Assembly (NCBI GenBank): GCA_034429745.1 | Contig: DAOUFY010000158.1 | Location: 1-44,128 of the forward strand | Reading direction: 5' to 3' | Length of the DNA: 44,128 nt | DNA from: JBAXBF01 sp034429745 | GTDB taxonomy: Bacteria > Chloroflexota > Anaerolineae > Anaerolineales > DRKV01 | Position numbers and translations under genes: made by a program | Shown: one piece after another, positions 8,202 to 16,445 of the stretch | Layout of the letters: every line of letters starts with the position of its first letter | Numbering within the stretch: the first letter of the stretch is position 1 | The notes under the pieces: model-generated | The model's input: only the letters and a program-made list of their open reading frames with translations | Told to the model about the DNA's origin: nothing | The model's database searches: none

Positions 8202-9326
8202 TTATGCCTTTTCTGTTGATCTCTCGCCAAATATGCCTGTCGGACGGATTAATAAGACAAGGATAAGAATTGAAAACGAGATCGCATCGCGCATTGGGGT
8301 AGAAATATAAGAGGCGCTAAGCACTTCGGCTTGTCCCATTATTAACGCTCCGACAAAAGCACCAGGTATGCTGCCAATTCCTCCCAATACCGCCGCAACA
8401 AATGCTTTCAAACCAGGAATAATACCCATCCAAAACACTACCTGAGGAAAAGCTATCGCATAAAGCATACCACCTGCCCCAGCAAGCGCTGCTCCTATAC
8501 CAAATGTTATTGAGATAATATTGTCAACATTTATCCCCATCAAGCGGGCTGTCGGTTTATCATATGCCACAGCGCGCATCGCCTTGCCAATACGGGTTTG
8601 CATTACAATATAGTTGAGCAATACTAATAATAATATTGAAGTGAGAACGATAATAATAAAGATATTTGAAACTAAAATACTATTTGGAGGAACTTCTGTC
8701 CCTGCCTTAAATAATTGGGCTCCTTTTTCATTAATTGCCCAACTGACTACTTCAAAAGGTCGTTTGAATGTAGTGAAATTGGGGGAAAATACGAACTGTA
8801 ACGCTCCAAAATATTCTAAAAAGAATGAAACACCAATTGCAGTAATTAATGCAGAGATACGCGGTGCAGTTCTTAGAGGTCGGTAAGCAATTCTTTCTAT
8901 GGTAAATGCTAGCAATGCGCATACGGCCATGGCTACAAGAATTACCGATATGGTCCCTACAAGTAGAGCAAAAACCTGTGGTGTTTGGGGAGCCGCTTTG
9001 GATAACCAAAGATGAAGTTGATAACGACTAACTAAATAATAGCTAACAAACGCGCCAACCATAAATACATCGCCATGGGCAAAATTGATTAAACGCACAA
9101 TACCATACACCATAGTATAACCCAAAGCGATGAGCGCATAAACAAATCCTAATTGCAGACCATTCACCACTTGCTGCAAGAACACGCTCGGCTTTGTCAT
9201 AAAAGCCTGGCTAAGCTGCCAGAGTACCCAAAGAGCTAGCAAAATCAATAAAGACTTGCCTACCCACCCTTTTTTTATAAAACTATCAAAAAAATTTGCT
9301 TTACCTACTACCCCTGAATCTTCCAT
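8202..9326 (-). CDS. livH: Branched-chain amino acid-type ABC transporter permease LivH
   Basis: A permease of about 374 residues. I prefer the ATG at 9326, which follows GAAGGTGG by 7 bases. An in-frame ATG triplet run at 9354-9359 has no ribosome site and lies next to a stem-loop. Core signatures are GLQLGFVYALIALGYTMVYG, LINFAHGDVFMVGAF, AVAYDKPTARLMGINVD (coupling loop) and VFWMGIIPGLKAFVAAVLGG. An N-terminal extension of about 45 residues with an additional hydrophobic helix (WVGKSLLILLALWVLWQLS) precedes the core, making it longer than E. coli LivH. It pairs with LivM. Confidence 0.93.
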   Translation of the reverse strand: MEDSGVVGKANFFDSFIKKGWVGKSLLILLALWVLWQLSQAFMTKPSVFLQQVVNGLQLGFVYALIALGYTMVYGIVRLINFAHGDVFMVGAFVSYYLVSRYQLHLWLSKAAPQTPQVFALLVGTISVILVAMAVCALLAFTIERIAYRPLRTAPRISALITAIGVSFFLEYFGALQFVFSPNFTTFKRPFEVVSWAINEKGAQLFKAGTEVPPNSILVSNIFIIIVLTSILLLVLLNYIVMQTRIGKAMRAVAYDKPTARLMGINVDNIISITFGIGAALAGAGGMLYAIAFPQVVFWMGIIPGLKAFVAAVLGGIGSIPGAFVGALIMGQAEVLSASYISTPMRDAISFSILILVLLIRPTGIFGERSTEKA

Positions 9327-9363
9327 GCTTTTTCCACCTTCTTTGATACTCATCATCATGAAA

Positions 9364-9390
9364 GGAAGCAGTCCATTTCGGACTGCTTCC
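9364..9390 (-). promoter_or_regulatory. Stem-loop between the substrate-binding gene and livH
   Basis: A perfect 11-bp inverted repeat (GGAAGCAGTCC at 9364-9374, GGACTGCTTCC at 9380-9390) with a 5-base loop, in the 86-base gap between the stop of the binding-protein gene and the livH start. Only three Ts follow on the minus strand, so it is a weak terminator. It is better read as a partial attenuator or 3' mRNA-stabilising hairpin that lets the binding protein be made in excess over the permease, a common arrangement in ABC operons (inference). Confidence 0.7.
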
Positions 9391-9412
9391 TCAGAAACAT
9401 TTTCAGAAAGAC

Positions 9413-11554
9413 TTATTCGTAAAGCAACGGCTTAATCTCGTCAGAGTCAATGTTAGTCTTATCATACCATTTGAAGCCAGTATCAATCTTCTTCTCAAGT
9501 GGTTCACCCTTGATAGCCTTGACTGCTGCTTCAACACATTTGTAACCGATAGCGATGGGATTCTGCGTAATGGCGCCTGACTCTACCCCGCTGCGAATAG
9601 CATCAATTTGCTGTTTACCAGAGTCATAACCGATCACAGCTAATCCCTGTTTATTCAATTCAGTAACAGCGTTCAACACACCAATGATTGAACCTTCATT
9701 TGCGCCGAAGAAGCCCTTAAGATTGGGGTGAGCCTGAATGATGGCTTTAGCTAAGTCAGTTGACTTTAGGTGATCGCCACCACCGTATTGAGTATCCACA
9801 ATCTTAATATTAGGATATTTCTCATTGATTCGATCAGTAAAGCCCTTTACGCGCTCAATGCCGGTTTGGCTTGTTTGATCGTGAGCAATGATTGCCACTT
9901 CGCCTTCACCGCCAATCAATTCAGCCATCTTGTCAGCTGCATACGCTGCTGCAGCAAGGTTGTCTGTGGCAGCATGTGCTAATGGAATATCACTATCAAC
10001 ACCCGAGTCAAAAGTGATAACAGGAATACCCTTGGCTTTAGCTTCTTCGACAACCGGCACTAAGGCTTTGCTGTCAACGGGAGCCAAGCACAGCGCTTTA
10101 GGATTCTTAGCTAAAGCAGCCTGCGCCATTTCGACCTGTTTATCAACCATAGCTTCGCTTTCAGGTCCTTCAAAGGTAATGGTAACCCCGAAATCTTTGG
10201 CTGCTTGTTCTGCGCCAGATTTTACAGCCTGCCAGAATTGATGCTGGAAGCCCTTAGAAATAACGGGAATATAAATTTCTTCTCCAGCAGCAGGAGCGGC
10301 GGGTGCGGCAGGAGCGGCAGCTGCACCGCTATCTGGTGCCACTGACTCGACAAAGGAGACTTTGCCATCTTTCACCTGCAACACGGCAGCAGCTTTGACA
10401 GGGTTATGTTTATCATCTAAAGTGATTTTCCCGGATACTGCTTCAATTTCCAGTTTCTCGAGTGCGGCCGCCACAGCAGCGGTATCTTCAGTTGTTTCGG
10501 CTTTCTCAATAGCAGAGAAGAGCATATTGGCTGCATCATAACCCAAGGTTGCAAGTGCGTCAGGCACTGAACCATATTTCGCTTGGTAATTCTTTACCCA
10601 TTCCTGGACAATTGGGCGAGTATCTTCAGCTGAGTAGTGGTTAGAGAAGAAACCACCATCGGCAGCTTTGAGATCGAGATCTGCTGAATCCCAGCCATCA
10701 CCACCCATCATTACCGCAGTTACACCTTTCTCTTTGGCTTGCGCGCCAACCAGGTTGACGATATTGTAATAATCGGGCAGGAACAGCACTTCAGCTTTGC
10801 TGTCAGCAACCTTAGTTAAAATTGCCGAGAAATCTGTATCTTGGGCAGTATAGGTCTCTTTGCCAACAATTTGTCCGCCCATTTGAGTGAAGGCTTTCTC
10901 AAAATTCTCTGCTAAGCCGCGTACATAGTCATTGCCCTGATCGAGCATAACAAAGGCCGTCTTATAGCCTTTTCCGATGGCAAATTTCGCCATAACCAGC
11001 CCCTGGAAGGGATCAATAAAGCAGGCGCGGAAGATATATTTCTTGGTTTTCCCATCCTGAGTTAATGTTAGCATTTCATTGGTCGAAGTTGGGCTGATTT
11101 GAATTACACCTTTAGCCTCTGCAATCTCTGATACAGGGATAGAAGCCTTTGAGCATACCTCGCCAATAAGGAATTTTACTTTATCCTGATCAATTAATTT
11201 ATTGGCTGCGTTAACTGCTGGGTCCGGAGTGCACTGACTGTCTTCCACAATAGGGACGATCTTCTTGCCTAAGACACCACCCTTAGCATTCCACTCCTCA
11301 ACAGCTAACAACACACCATCGCGGGTAGATACACCAAAGGTAGGCACAGGTCCACTCAATGGAGCCAAAATGCCAACTTTTACTTCCTCCTGCCCCGCCG
11401 GTTGCTCAGCCGCAGGTTGCTCGGCTGCAGGTTGTTCGGCTGCAGGCTGCTCAGCTGCAGGCTTAGGTGCTTCGGTTGCTGGGGCACCACAAGCAGCAAG
11501 CACTAAACTAAGCACAAGTATAATGGACAAAATTCCAAAAATACGTTTTGTCAT
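9413..11554 (-). CDS. Fused two-domain substrate-binding lipoprotein: LivJ-type plus RbsB-type
   Basis: A 713-residue lipoprotein, about twice the normal length. A signal peptide ends in the lipobox VLAAC (Cys22), then a tether with four PAAEQ repeats. Residues 56-402 are a complete LivJ-type amino-acid receptor: VKVGILAPLSGPVPTFG, a C108/C134 pair as in LivJ, ISPTSTN and LGYDAANMLF. An Ala/Pro linker (404-424) leads into residues 425-713, a complete sugar-receptor domain of the RbsB type. Its equivalents of the ribose-binding residues include FQHQFW, D516, R568, N619, D644 and Q664, but the residue after D516 is Ser where RbsB has Arg. The Ala/Pro linker looks like the tether of a second lipoprotein that lost its signal peptide. 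Ligands unknown. First gene of the liv operon, with GGAGG before its ATG. Confidence 0.92.
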   Translation of the reverse strand: MTKRIFGILSIILVLSLVLAACGAPATEAPKPAAEQPAAEQPAAEQPAAEQPAGQEEVKVGILAPLSGPVPTFGVSTRDGVLLAVEEWNAKGGVLGKKIVPIVEDSQCTPDPAVNAANKLIDQDKVKFLIGEVCSKASIPVSEIAEAKGVIQISPTSTNEMLTLTQDGKTKKYIFRACFIDPFQGLVMAKFAIGKGYKTAFVMLDQGNDYVRGLAENFEKAFTQMGGQIVGKETYTAQDTDFSAILTKVADSKAEVLFLPDYYNIVNLVGAQAKEKGVTAVMMGGDGWDSADLDLKAADGGFFSNHYSAEDTRPIVQEWVKNYQAKYGSVPDALATLGYDAANMLFSAIEKAETTEDTAAVAAALEKLEIEAVSGKITLDDKHNPVKAAAVLQVKDGKVSFVESVAPDSGAAAAPAAPAAPAAGEEIYIPVISKGFQHQFWQAVKSGAEQAAKDFGVTITFEGPESEAMVDKQVEMAQAALAKNPKALCLAPVDSKALVPVVEEAKAKGIPVITFDSGVDSDIPLAHAATDNLAAAAYAADKMAELIGGEGEVAIIAHDQTSQTGIERVKGFTDRINEKYPNIKIVDTQYGGGDHLKSTDLAKAIIQAHPNLKGFFGANEGSIIGVLNAVTELNKQGLAVIGYDSGKQQIDAIRSGVESGAITQNPIAIGYKCVEAAVKAIKGEPLEKKIDTGFKWYDKTNIDSDEIKPLLYE
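11400..11459. repeat. Four 15-bp tandem repeats coding the lipoprotein tether
   Basis: Four imperfect copies of a 15-base unit (consensus GGTTGCTCGGCTGCA on the plus strand) at 11400, 11415, 11430 and 11445. Translated on the minus strand they give the PAAEQ units that link the lipid anchor to the first binding domain. Copy number in such tracts often varies between strains. Confidence 0.85.
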
Positions 11555-11907
11555 TTCTTTTCCTCCAAAACCTTTCTGTTGAATTATTTTTTTATTTCCA
11601 TCGTAAAGTTTTTATTAGCTTTAATCTTCTTTCCCTTTTTGCCTCACCTCCTTAAAACAACTGCTGTTATAAATTAATATGTACTCATTATACACAAAAA
11701 ACTAGATATTAGGAGACATTTTTCCCCTTGAATAATCCATAAATTGCACACATTTTTCCCAAGTTTGTGACCAAATAACTCTTGGTATTTAATATATGGC
11801 AGATTCTAACAGGATTTTAATAGAAGGTCAAGAGATTTGCGAAAAATGTCTATCAGTTAAAGGCAGATTTTCTCCTTTTATCTAGCAACTTCTGATAAAA
11901 TAAGTTC
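11555..11907. promoter_or_regulatory. Divergent intergenic region between liv operon and DMT transporter
   Basis: 353 bases without a gene. On the minus strand a TATAAT lies at 11692-11687 without a convincing -35, about 135 bases before the binding-protein ATG, so the liv mRNA may have a long leader. That leader holds an AAGGAGGTGAG at 11653-11643 with no nearby start codon. On the plus strand TAAAAT at 11896-11901 ends 6 bases before the ATG at 11908. No riboswitch or strong hairpin was recognised by eye. Confidence 0.4.
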
Positions 11908-12837
11908 ATGATGTCGAATGCCAAACGTTTAAAAGCTGATCTTACTTTATTGTTAGTTGCTGTGATTTGGGGTAGTGCTTTTTCGGCACAGCGCGTTGCC
12001 GCCGAAACCATACCATTTTTTCTCTACAATGGATTGCGATTTTTATTAGGAGCCCTAACAGTTCTTTTATTGATGAAATTGCAACGCCAAAGGGTTTTTA
12101 AAAAAATATCCCGATTAGAGCTCATTGGCGGTTGTATATGCGGTTTTTTGATATTTGGTGGCTCGAATTTTCAGCAAGCGGGACTGCATTTAACCACCGC
12201 CGGCAAAGCCGGCTTTATTACTGGTTTATATGTTGTGCTCGTTCCGCTTTTTATCAGTATCATTGCGCTTGTTAAACCATCCAACGGCCGGCAATCACCT
12301 CACTGGAGCGCCTGGTTAGCTGCGATTATTGCAGCTATTGGGCTGTTTTTGCTGAGCGCCACAGAAACCTTTACATTAGCCTTTGGCGATGTTATTGTTC
12401 TTGGTGGAACATCTTTTTGGGCATTGCATATTCTTGCTGTTGGCTATTTAGCTCCACAAGTCAAACCCATGCGATTGGCTTTCATTCAATACCTCACTTG
12501 TGCTTTCCTCAATCTCCTTGCAAGCTCAATGCTGGAAAGCACACCGCTCTCTGCTGTCCTAGAAGCATGGTGGACAATTGCTTATGTTGGCATCTTTTCG
12601 GTTGGAATAGCTTATACCCTCCAAGTGGTTGGTCAGCAAGAAGCGCCTGAAGCTGACGCTGCCATTATCATGAGTCTCGAGGCAGTCTTTGCTGCTCTTT
12701 TTGGTTGGTGGTTTTTGGCAGAAACGCTCACTTGGCTGCAGCTTTTAGGTTGTGGATTAATGCTTCTCGGCATGCTTTTAGCTCAAGTAGGAGAAAGAAT
12801 TCAATTTGGACAAAAAGAACCTTATCTTTCTCATTAG
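11908..12837 (+). CDS. EamA/DMT-family transporter
   Basis: A 309-residue inner-membrane protein with about ten hydrophobic helices and two EamA repeats. The first opens with ADLTLLLVAVIWGSAFSAQRVA and FFLYNGLRFLLGAL; the second contains GDVIVLGGTSFWALHILAVG and EAPEADAAIIMSLEAVFAALFGWWFLAETL, the strongest family signature. DMT proteins usually export amino acids or other metabolites; the substrate is not predictable. There is no Shine-Dalgarno before the ATG, and a TAAAAT box ends 6 bases upstream, so translation may be leaderless. A second ATG follows directly. The 3' end overlaps the next gene by 32 bases. Confidence 0.88.
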   Translation: MMSNAKRLKADLTLLLVAVIWGSAFSAQRVAAETIPFFLYNGLRFLLGALTVLLLMKLQRQRVFKKISRLELIGGCICGFLIFGGSNFQQAGLHLTTAGKAGFITGLYVVLVPLFISIIALVKPSNGRQSPHWSAWLAAIIAAIGLFLLSATETFTLAFGDVIVLGGTSFWALHILAVGYLAPQVKPMRLAFIQYLTCAFLNLLASSMLESTPLSAVLEAWWTIAYVGIFSVGIAYTLQVVGQQEAPEADAAIIMSLEAVFAALFGWWFLAETLTWLQLLGCGLMLLGMLLAQVGERIQFGQKEPYLSH

Positions 12838-14062
12838 CTTTATCCTACTCTTTGGACTTTGCATAACCAGCATTGTCTTACTTCTTGGGGGCGGTAGCTA
12901 TTTCTTAATCCAACCACGGCTAAAAGACCGCATGACCCTTTTTCCTGTCTTCCTGCATGGTAAGTGGGGATATATTAATGCTAAAGGGAATTTAGTTATT
13001 GACTTTCAGTTTGACGAAGCACGGGATTTCCACCAAAATATTGCTGCCGTAAAAATAGGTTATCGTTGGGGATACATAGATATTTTTGAGCGCTACATTC
13101 GCAATCCGATCTTCGACTCATGTCTGGATTTTTCTGAAGATTTCGCCGCAGTGAGTATAGACAATCAATGGGGATATATTTCAAATCTTTCTTCCCAGAA
13201 ATATGCTATTCCTCCCACCTATGAAGCTGCCACCTCATTTTCAGAAGGCTTAGCCGCGGTAAAGCTCAAAGGTAAGTGGGGCTATATCAATAAAAAAGGA
13301 GATGTTGTTATCCCCTTTCAATTTGATTACGGAGGTCCTTTTACTGAAGGCTTGGCTTATGTCGTCTATGCTCATAAATTGGGCTATATCAACTCGCACG
13401 GACAACTCATTATTAACCCCCGTTTTGATTTCCCTGACTATATTGATTTAACGATGAACCCTATCGAATGGATTATCAGTGAAAAAAACAAGCGCTATTC
13501 CTTTAAAGAGGGCATAGCGCTTGCCGTCTATCAAGGGCGATATGGTTATATCGCCCCTAATGGAGACACGCTCATTGACTTTATTTACTCGGATGCTCTT
13601 CCCTTCAGTGAGGGTTTGGCTGCTGTGAAAGATGGCAATAAAGGGAAATGGGGTTTTATTGACAAACAAGGCAACTTTGTTATTGAGCCAAAATATAATC
13701 AGGCTAATAGTTTTTCAGAAGGATTGGCTGCCGTAAAACTCTCTACTAAATGGGGATATATCAATATTTATGGATTGCCGCTGATCCGTTCTCAGTTTAC
13801 CACCGCCTCTCAATTCAACCATGGCTTGGCTCTCGTTGATCAACGCCGCTACATTTCAACTACCGGTGAAATTATATGGGAAGGTGAGCCATTCTCGAAC
13901 ATACCGACTATAACCCCATCCCCAACAAATACTGAGATTATTCCATCCTCTACCTTCACTGATACTCCTCCTCCAACACCAACCATAGTGGTGAACGGTA
14001 CTCCCCTACTCACCCTCGCTGCACCTACTGCCTCTTTTGAAGAAGGAGGTATCGAAGGATAA
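12806..14062 (+). CDS. Membrane-anchored WG-repeat protein with Thr/Pro-rich tail
   Basis: A 418-residue protein starting at TTG 12806, inside the end of the DMT gene. AGGAG lies about 12 bases upstream. The N-terminus (MDKKNLIFLISFILLFGLCI) is a signal anchor. The rest is a run of about nine WG beta-repeats with the core WGYIN-KG--VI-F-FD-A--F-EGLAAVK; WGYI occurs near residues 53, 75, 114 and 153. Divergent units have LGYIN, YGYIA and WGFID. Such repeats are found in bacterial surface proteins and peptidase-associated proteins; the ligand is unknown. The last 45 residues are rich in Thr, Pro and Ser (TPSPTNTE, TPPPTPT), an extended extracellular tail also seen in the transglycosylase-like protein at 18236. 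It ends 7 bases from the convergent glycosyltransferase gene. Confidence 0.82.
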   Translation: MDKKNLIFLISFILLFGLCITSIVLLLGGGSYFLIQPRLKDRMTLFPVFLHGKWGYINAKGNLVIDFQFDEARDFHQNIAAVKIGYRWGYIDIFERYIRNPIFDSCLDFSEDFAAVSIDNQWGYISNLSSQKYAIPPTYEAATSFSEGLAAVKLKGKWGYINKKGDVVIPFQFDYGGPFTEGLAYVVYAHKLGYINSHGQLIINPRFDFPDYIDLTMNPIEWIISEKNKRYSFKEGIALAVYQGRYGYIAPNGDTLIDFIYSDALPFSEGLAAVKDGNKGKWGFIDKQGNFVIEPKYNQANSFSEGLAAVKLSTKWGYINIYGLPLIRSQFTTASQFNHGLALVDQRRYISTTGEIIWEGEPFSNIPTITPSPTNTEIIPSSTFTDTPPPTPTIVVNGTPLLTLAAPTASFEEGGIEG

Positions 14063-14069
14063 ATTGGTT

Positions 14070-15446
14070 TTATTTTTGTTCAAAAATTTTTTGACGCACA
14101 ACTTCCAAACCTAATTTTATATCTTCGTCATCTGGGTTAATGATGTAGGCGCGTTCAAGACACTCTAAAGCCTTTGAATAATAACCCAATTCTTTATACA
14201 CCTTCGCCAAGCTGAGGTATAGCTCCTCATCGTTAGGATTTAGGCTAATTAAAATTTCGTAAAGAACTTTAGCGTCATTATATTTCTTGCGTCGCGCAAA
14301 ATTTACCCCTATCTTCTTTAATATTCGCAAGTCATTCGGGTTTTTATTGTAAGCAAAAACAAGATATGTATATTCATTTTCCAATTGTTCTAAAAATTGA
14401 AAAAATTCACTAAATGCCAAATATGCTTCGAAATCATCTCTATGATACATTGTCCATAAAGTAAAGGAACCCTTAACTGCTCGCCAATCGCAAATTTCAT
14501 CATCGCAATACTGGCGATATATGGACTGTTGAAGCACGATATGATATAGATTGTCGAGTTGAGTTTCATGTTGAGCTTCTTTACTTAAAAATCGATTTGA
14601 ATCAATTTCCCAAACAGTTGGTGGATTTAAATATCGTGCTACAGACAACTCTGATGTTTTTTCTTCTCTACTTGCTGTTTGTTGCGCTTCTTCAGCATAA
14701 CATTCCCATACTGTAACCCAATGAAAATACCCGTCGTTTACTAAATCTTGTTTAATTGGGGGCAACTCTTTCTGACGGGCTAATTCTTTTTCGGTTGGTT
14801 TTGGACCATGAAAATGCAATATTTTTGCATCCTGATTCATTTCCCAATAAGGTTTCCAATTATATTCGGGCGGCAAAGTTTGCCATTCAATGTGATAATA
14901 ACAACGATAAGCCGTTTGATCATAATCCAAATAAGCAAAGTGGTTTAGGTACTTGATAATAAAACGCCGAAACTTTTGATACGTGCGCTGTAAGTTTTCA
15001 ATATTCATTACCATAACACCGCTGTTCATATTAAGGTTATCTTCAATGTTAATTTCTGATGTAACAGCAAAATACGTAGGACGAATATCGCTAAAGTCTA
15101 ATGACTTTAAGAACAACACATCGCAATCCGTGTAAAGCACATAAGGATCAGTCCAACTCATTTGTTCCATGACCCATGGTACATCAACCCGTAAAAATGC
15201 TCCTTTGCTGACTTCCAAGCGATCAGGAGCTATCTTGGCTAATTCCTCTGAAAGAGAAGATTCCATTTGAATTACAGTTACTCGATGGTTTTGCATCCAA
15301 TGAATAAATTCTGGAGAGTTGCCATCAAATAGAAGCACAGGTTCAAGGTCAGTATTCTTGGATGCTGAAATCACTGCCGCCTTTGCCATTTCACAATAGC
15401 TATCAAATAGCGTACTTGATTGGTTTAAAGCAAAAAACCATTTCAT
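14070..15446 (-). CDS. Glycosyltransferase-like protein with C-terminal TPR repeats
   Basis: A 458-residue protein when started at ATG 15446 (MKWFFALNQ); longer in-frame extensions upstream lack support. The first 250 residues resemble a nucleotide-sugar-dependent glycosyltransferase of the GT-A fold. They include DPYVLYTDCDVLFLKS with a DxD-like metal site (DCD), NMNSGVMVMNIENL, DYDQTAYRCYY and KILHFHGPKP, as in family-8-like enzymes. A variable middle part follows. The last 100 residues hold two or three TPR units (NPNDLRILKKIGVNFARRKKYNDA, ALECLERAYIINPDDEDI). It probably transfers a sugar in envelope glycan synthesis; acceptor unknown. TATAAT at 15458-15453 ends 6 bases before the ATG with no ribosome site, indicating a possible leaderless mRNA. 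It is divergent from thrB. Confidence 0.75.
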   Translation of the reverse strand: MKWFFALNQSSTLFDSYCEMAKAAVISASKNTDLEPVLLFDGNSPEFIHWMQNHRVTVIQMESSLSEELAKIAPDRLEVSKGAFLRVDVPWVMEQMSWTDPYVLYTDCDVLFLKSLDFSDIRPTYFAVTSEINIEDNLNMNSGVMVMNIENLQRTYQKFRRFIIKYLNHFAYLDYDQTAYRCYYHIEWQTLPPEYNWKPYWEMNQDAKILHFHGPKPTEKELARQKELPPIKQDLVNDGYFHWVTVWECYAEEAQQTASREEKTSELSVARYLNPPTVWEIDSNRFLSKEAQHETQLDNLYHIVLQQSIYRQYCDDEICDWRAVKGSFTLWTMYHRDDFEAYLAFSEFFQFLEQLENEYTYLVFAYNKNPNDLRILKKIGVNFARRKKYNDAKVLYEILISLNPNDEELYLSLAKVYKELGYYSKALECLERAYIINPDDEDIKLGLEVVRQKIFEQK

Positions 15447-15452
15447 AAGCCT

Positions 15453-15494
15453 ATTATATACTAATACTTTCCCTTTTATGTTATAATAAATCCG
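15453..15494. promoter_or_regulatory. Overlapping divergent leaderless-type promoters (glycosyltransferase / thrB)
   Basis: On the minus strand TATAAT spans 15458-15453, 6 bases before the ATG at 15446. On the plus strand TATAAT spans 15482-15487, 7 bases before the ATG at 15495. Neither gene has a Shine-Dalgarno and there is only a 48-base gap, so both transcripts would start at or next to the first codon. No good -35 boxes are visible. Confidence 0.5.
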
Positions 15495-16445
15495 ATGAGA
15501 GATGACAATTTTAAGCAAAAATTCACTGTTCGGGTTCCAGCAACGACTGCTAATTTAGGTCCTGGGTTTGATTCTCTCGGATTAGCTCTTGATCTATGGA
15601 ATGAAGCTACTTTTTCAATCTCATCAACAGAAGAAGCTGTACTCTTACTCTCAGGAGAAGGAGAGGAATCTCTTCCTACTGATAACAGCAATCTCATTTA
15701 TCGAGCTGCATTGCGAATTTTTGCTCTCACCGGAAACCTTCCAGCTCCACCATTAAAAATTACCTGTCGCAACCTTATCCCATTAGGGTCTGGGTTAGGA
15801 TCAAGTGCAGCGGCTGTATTAACCGGCATACTAGGAGGTAATGCTCTCTGTCATTTTCCCTTAAGCGAAGAAGAAATCCTCATGCTTGCTACAGAGATGG
15901 AAGGACACCCGGATAACGTCGCACCAGGATTATTAGGCAGTTTGGTTATCTCTACCAGCTTAGTACCTGAACCAACTGAGGATCGTCCAAAAATTATCGC
16001 ACGGCGGGTAAATATACCTCCATTAGAAGTAGCTGTTGTTGTCCCTAAAATAGATCTGCCCACCCGAACTTCTCGGGCAGCATTGCCTCTGCAAGTAGCT
16101 ATTCGCGATGCAGTATTTAATCTCGGACGTACCGCCTTGGTTGTTGAAGCCTTGCGCTGCGGAGATTTAGATTTATTAGGTAAAGTGATGGAAGATCGTC
16201 TTCATCAGCCATACCGACTCAAACTCATTCCCGGCGCTGAACAAGCTCTGCGTGCAGCGCGCCTAGCCGGTGCTGCGGCAACTGCTCTTTCTGGCGCAGG
16301 ACCCGGCATTGTTGCCTTTTCAATGAATGGCTCAGATAAAATTGCTACAGCTATGGTAGAAGCCTTTGCCAGTGTAGGCATAGAGGCGCGTCAATGGGTT
16401 CTAGGTATTTCAGAAAAGGGAGCTACTGTCCTCTTGCGCAGTTAA
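15495..16445 (+). CDS. thrB: Homoserine kinase
   Basis: A 316-residue GHMP kinase. The N-terminus VRVPATTANLGPGFDSLGLAL is the ThrB signature. The ATP loop is LIPLGSGLGSSAAAVLTG near residue 93 and the C-terminal motif is ALSGAGPGIVAF. MEGHPDNVAPGLLG is the conserved substrate region. It makes O-phosphohomoserine for threonine synthesis in the cytoplasm. No thrC or hom is adjacent, so the pathway genes are dispersed. A TATAAT ends 7 bases before the ATG, so the mRNA is probably leaderless. The stop TAA shares bases with the convergent dcd stop (TTAA at 16442-16445). Confidence 0.95.
   Translation: MRDDNFKQKFTVRVPATTANLGPGFDSLGLALDLWNEATFSISSTEEAVLLLSGEGEESLPTDNSNLIYRAALRIFALTGNLPAPPLKITCRNLIPLGSGLGSSAAAVLTGILGGNALCHFPLSEEEILMLATEMEGHPDNVAPGLLGSLVISTSLVPEPTEDRPKIIARRVNIPPLEVAVVVPKIDLPTRTSRAALPLQVAIRDAVFNLGRTALVVEALRCGDLDLLGKVMEDRLHQPYRLKLIPGAEQALRAARLAGAAATALSGAGPGIVAFSMNGSDKIATAMVEAFASVGIEARQWVLGISEKGATVLLRS

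Noticed and set aside
9327..9359. Longer start for livH at the ATGATGATG run
   Set aside because: No ribosome site and it lies against the stem-loop; the ATG at 9326 has GAAGGTGG at good spacing.
9888..10241. Long opposite-strand ORFs inside the fusion receptor and other genes
   Set aside because: They are shadows of biased codon use in the real gene, with no ribosome sites or family motifs.
11643..11653. Strong Shine-Dalgarno AAGGAGGTGAG on the minus strand suggesting a leader peptide
   Set aside because: No ATG, GTG or TTG at a usable distance downstream, so no ORF is supported.
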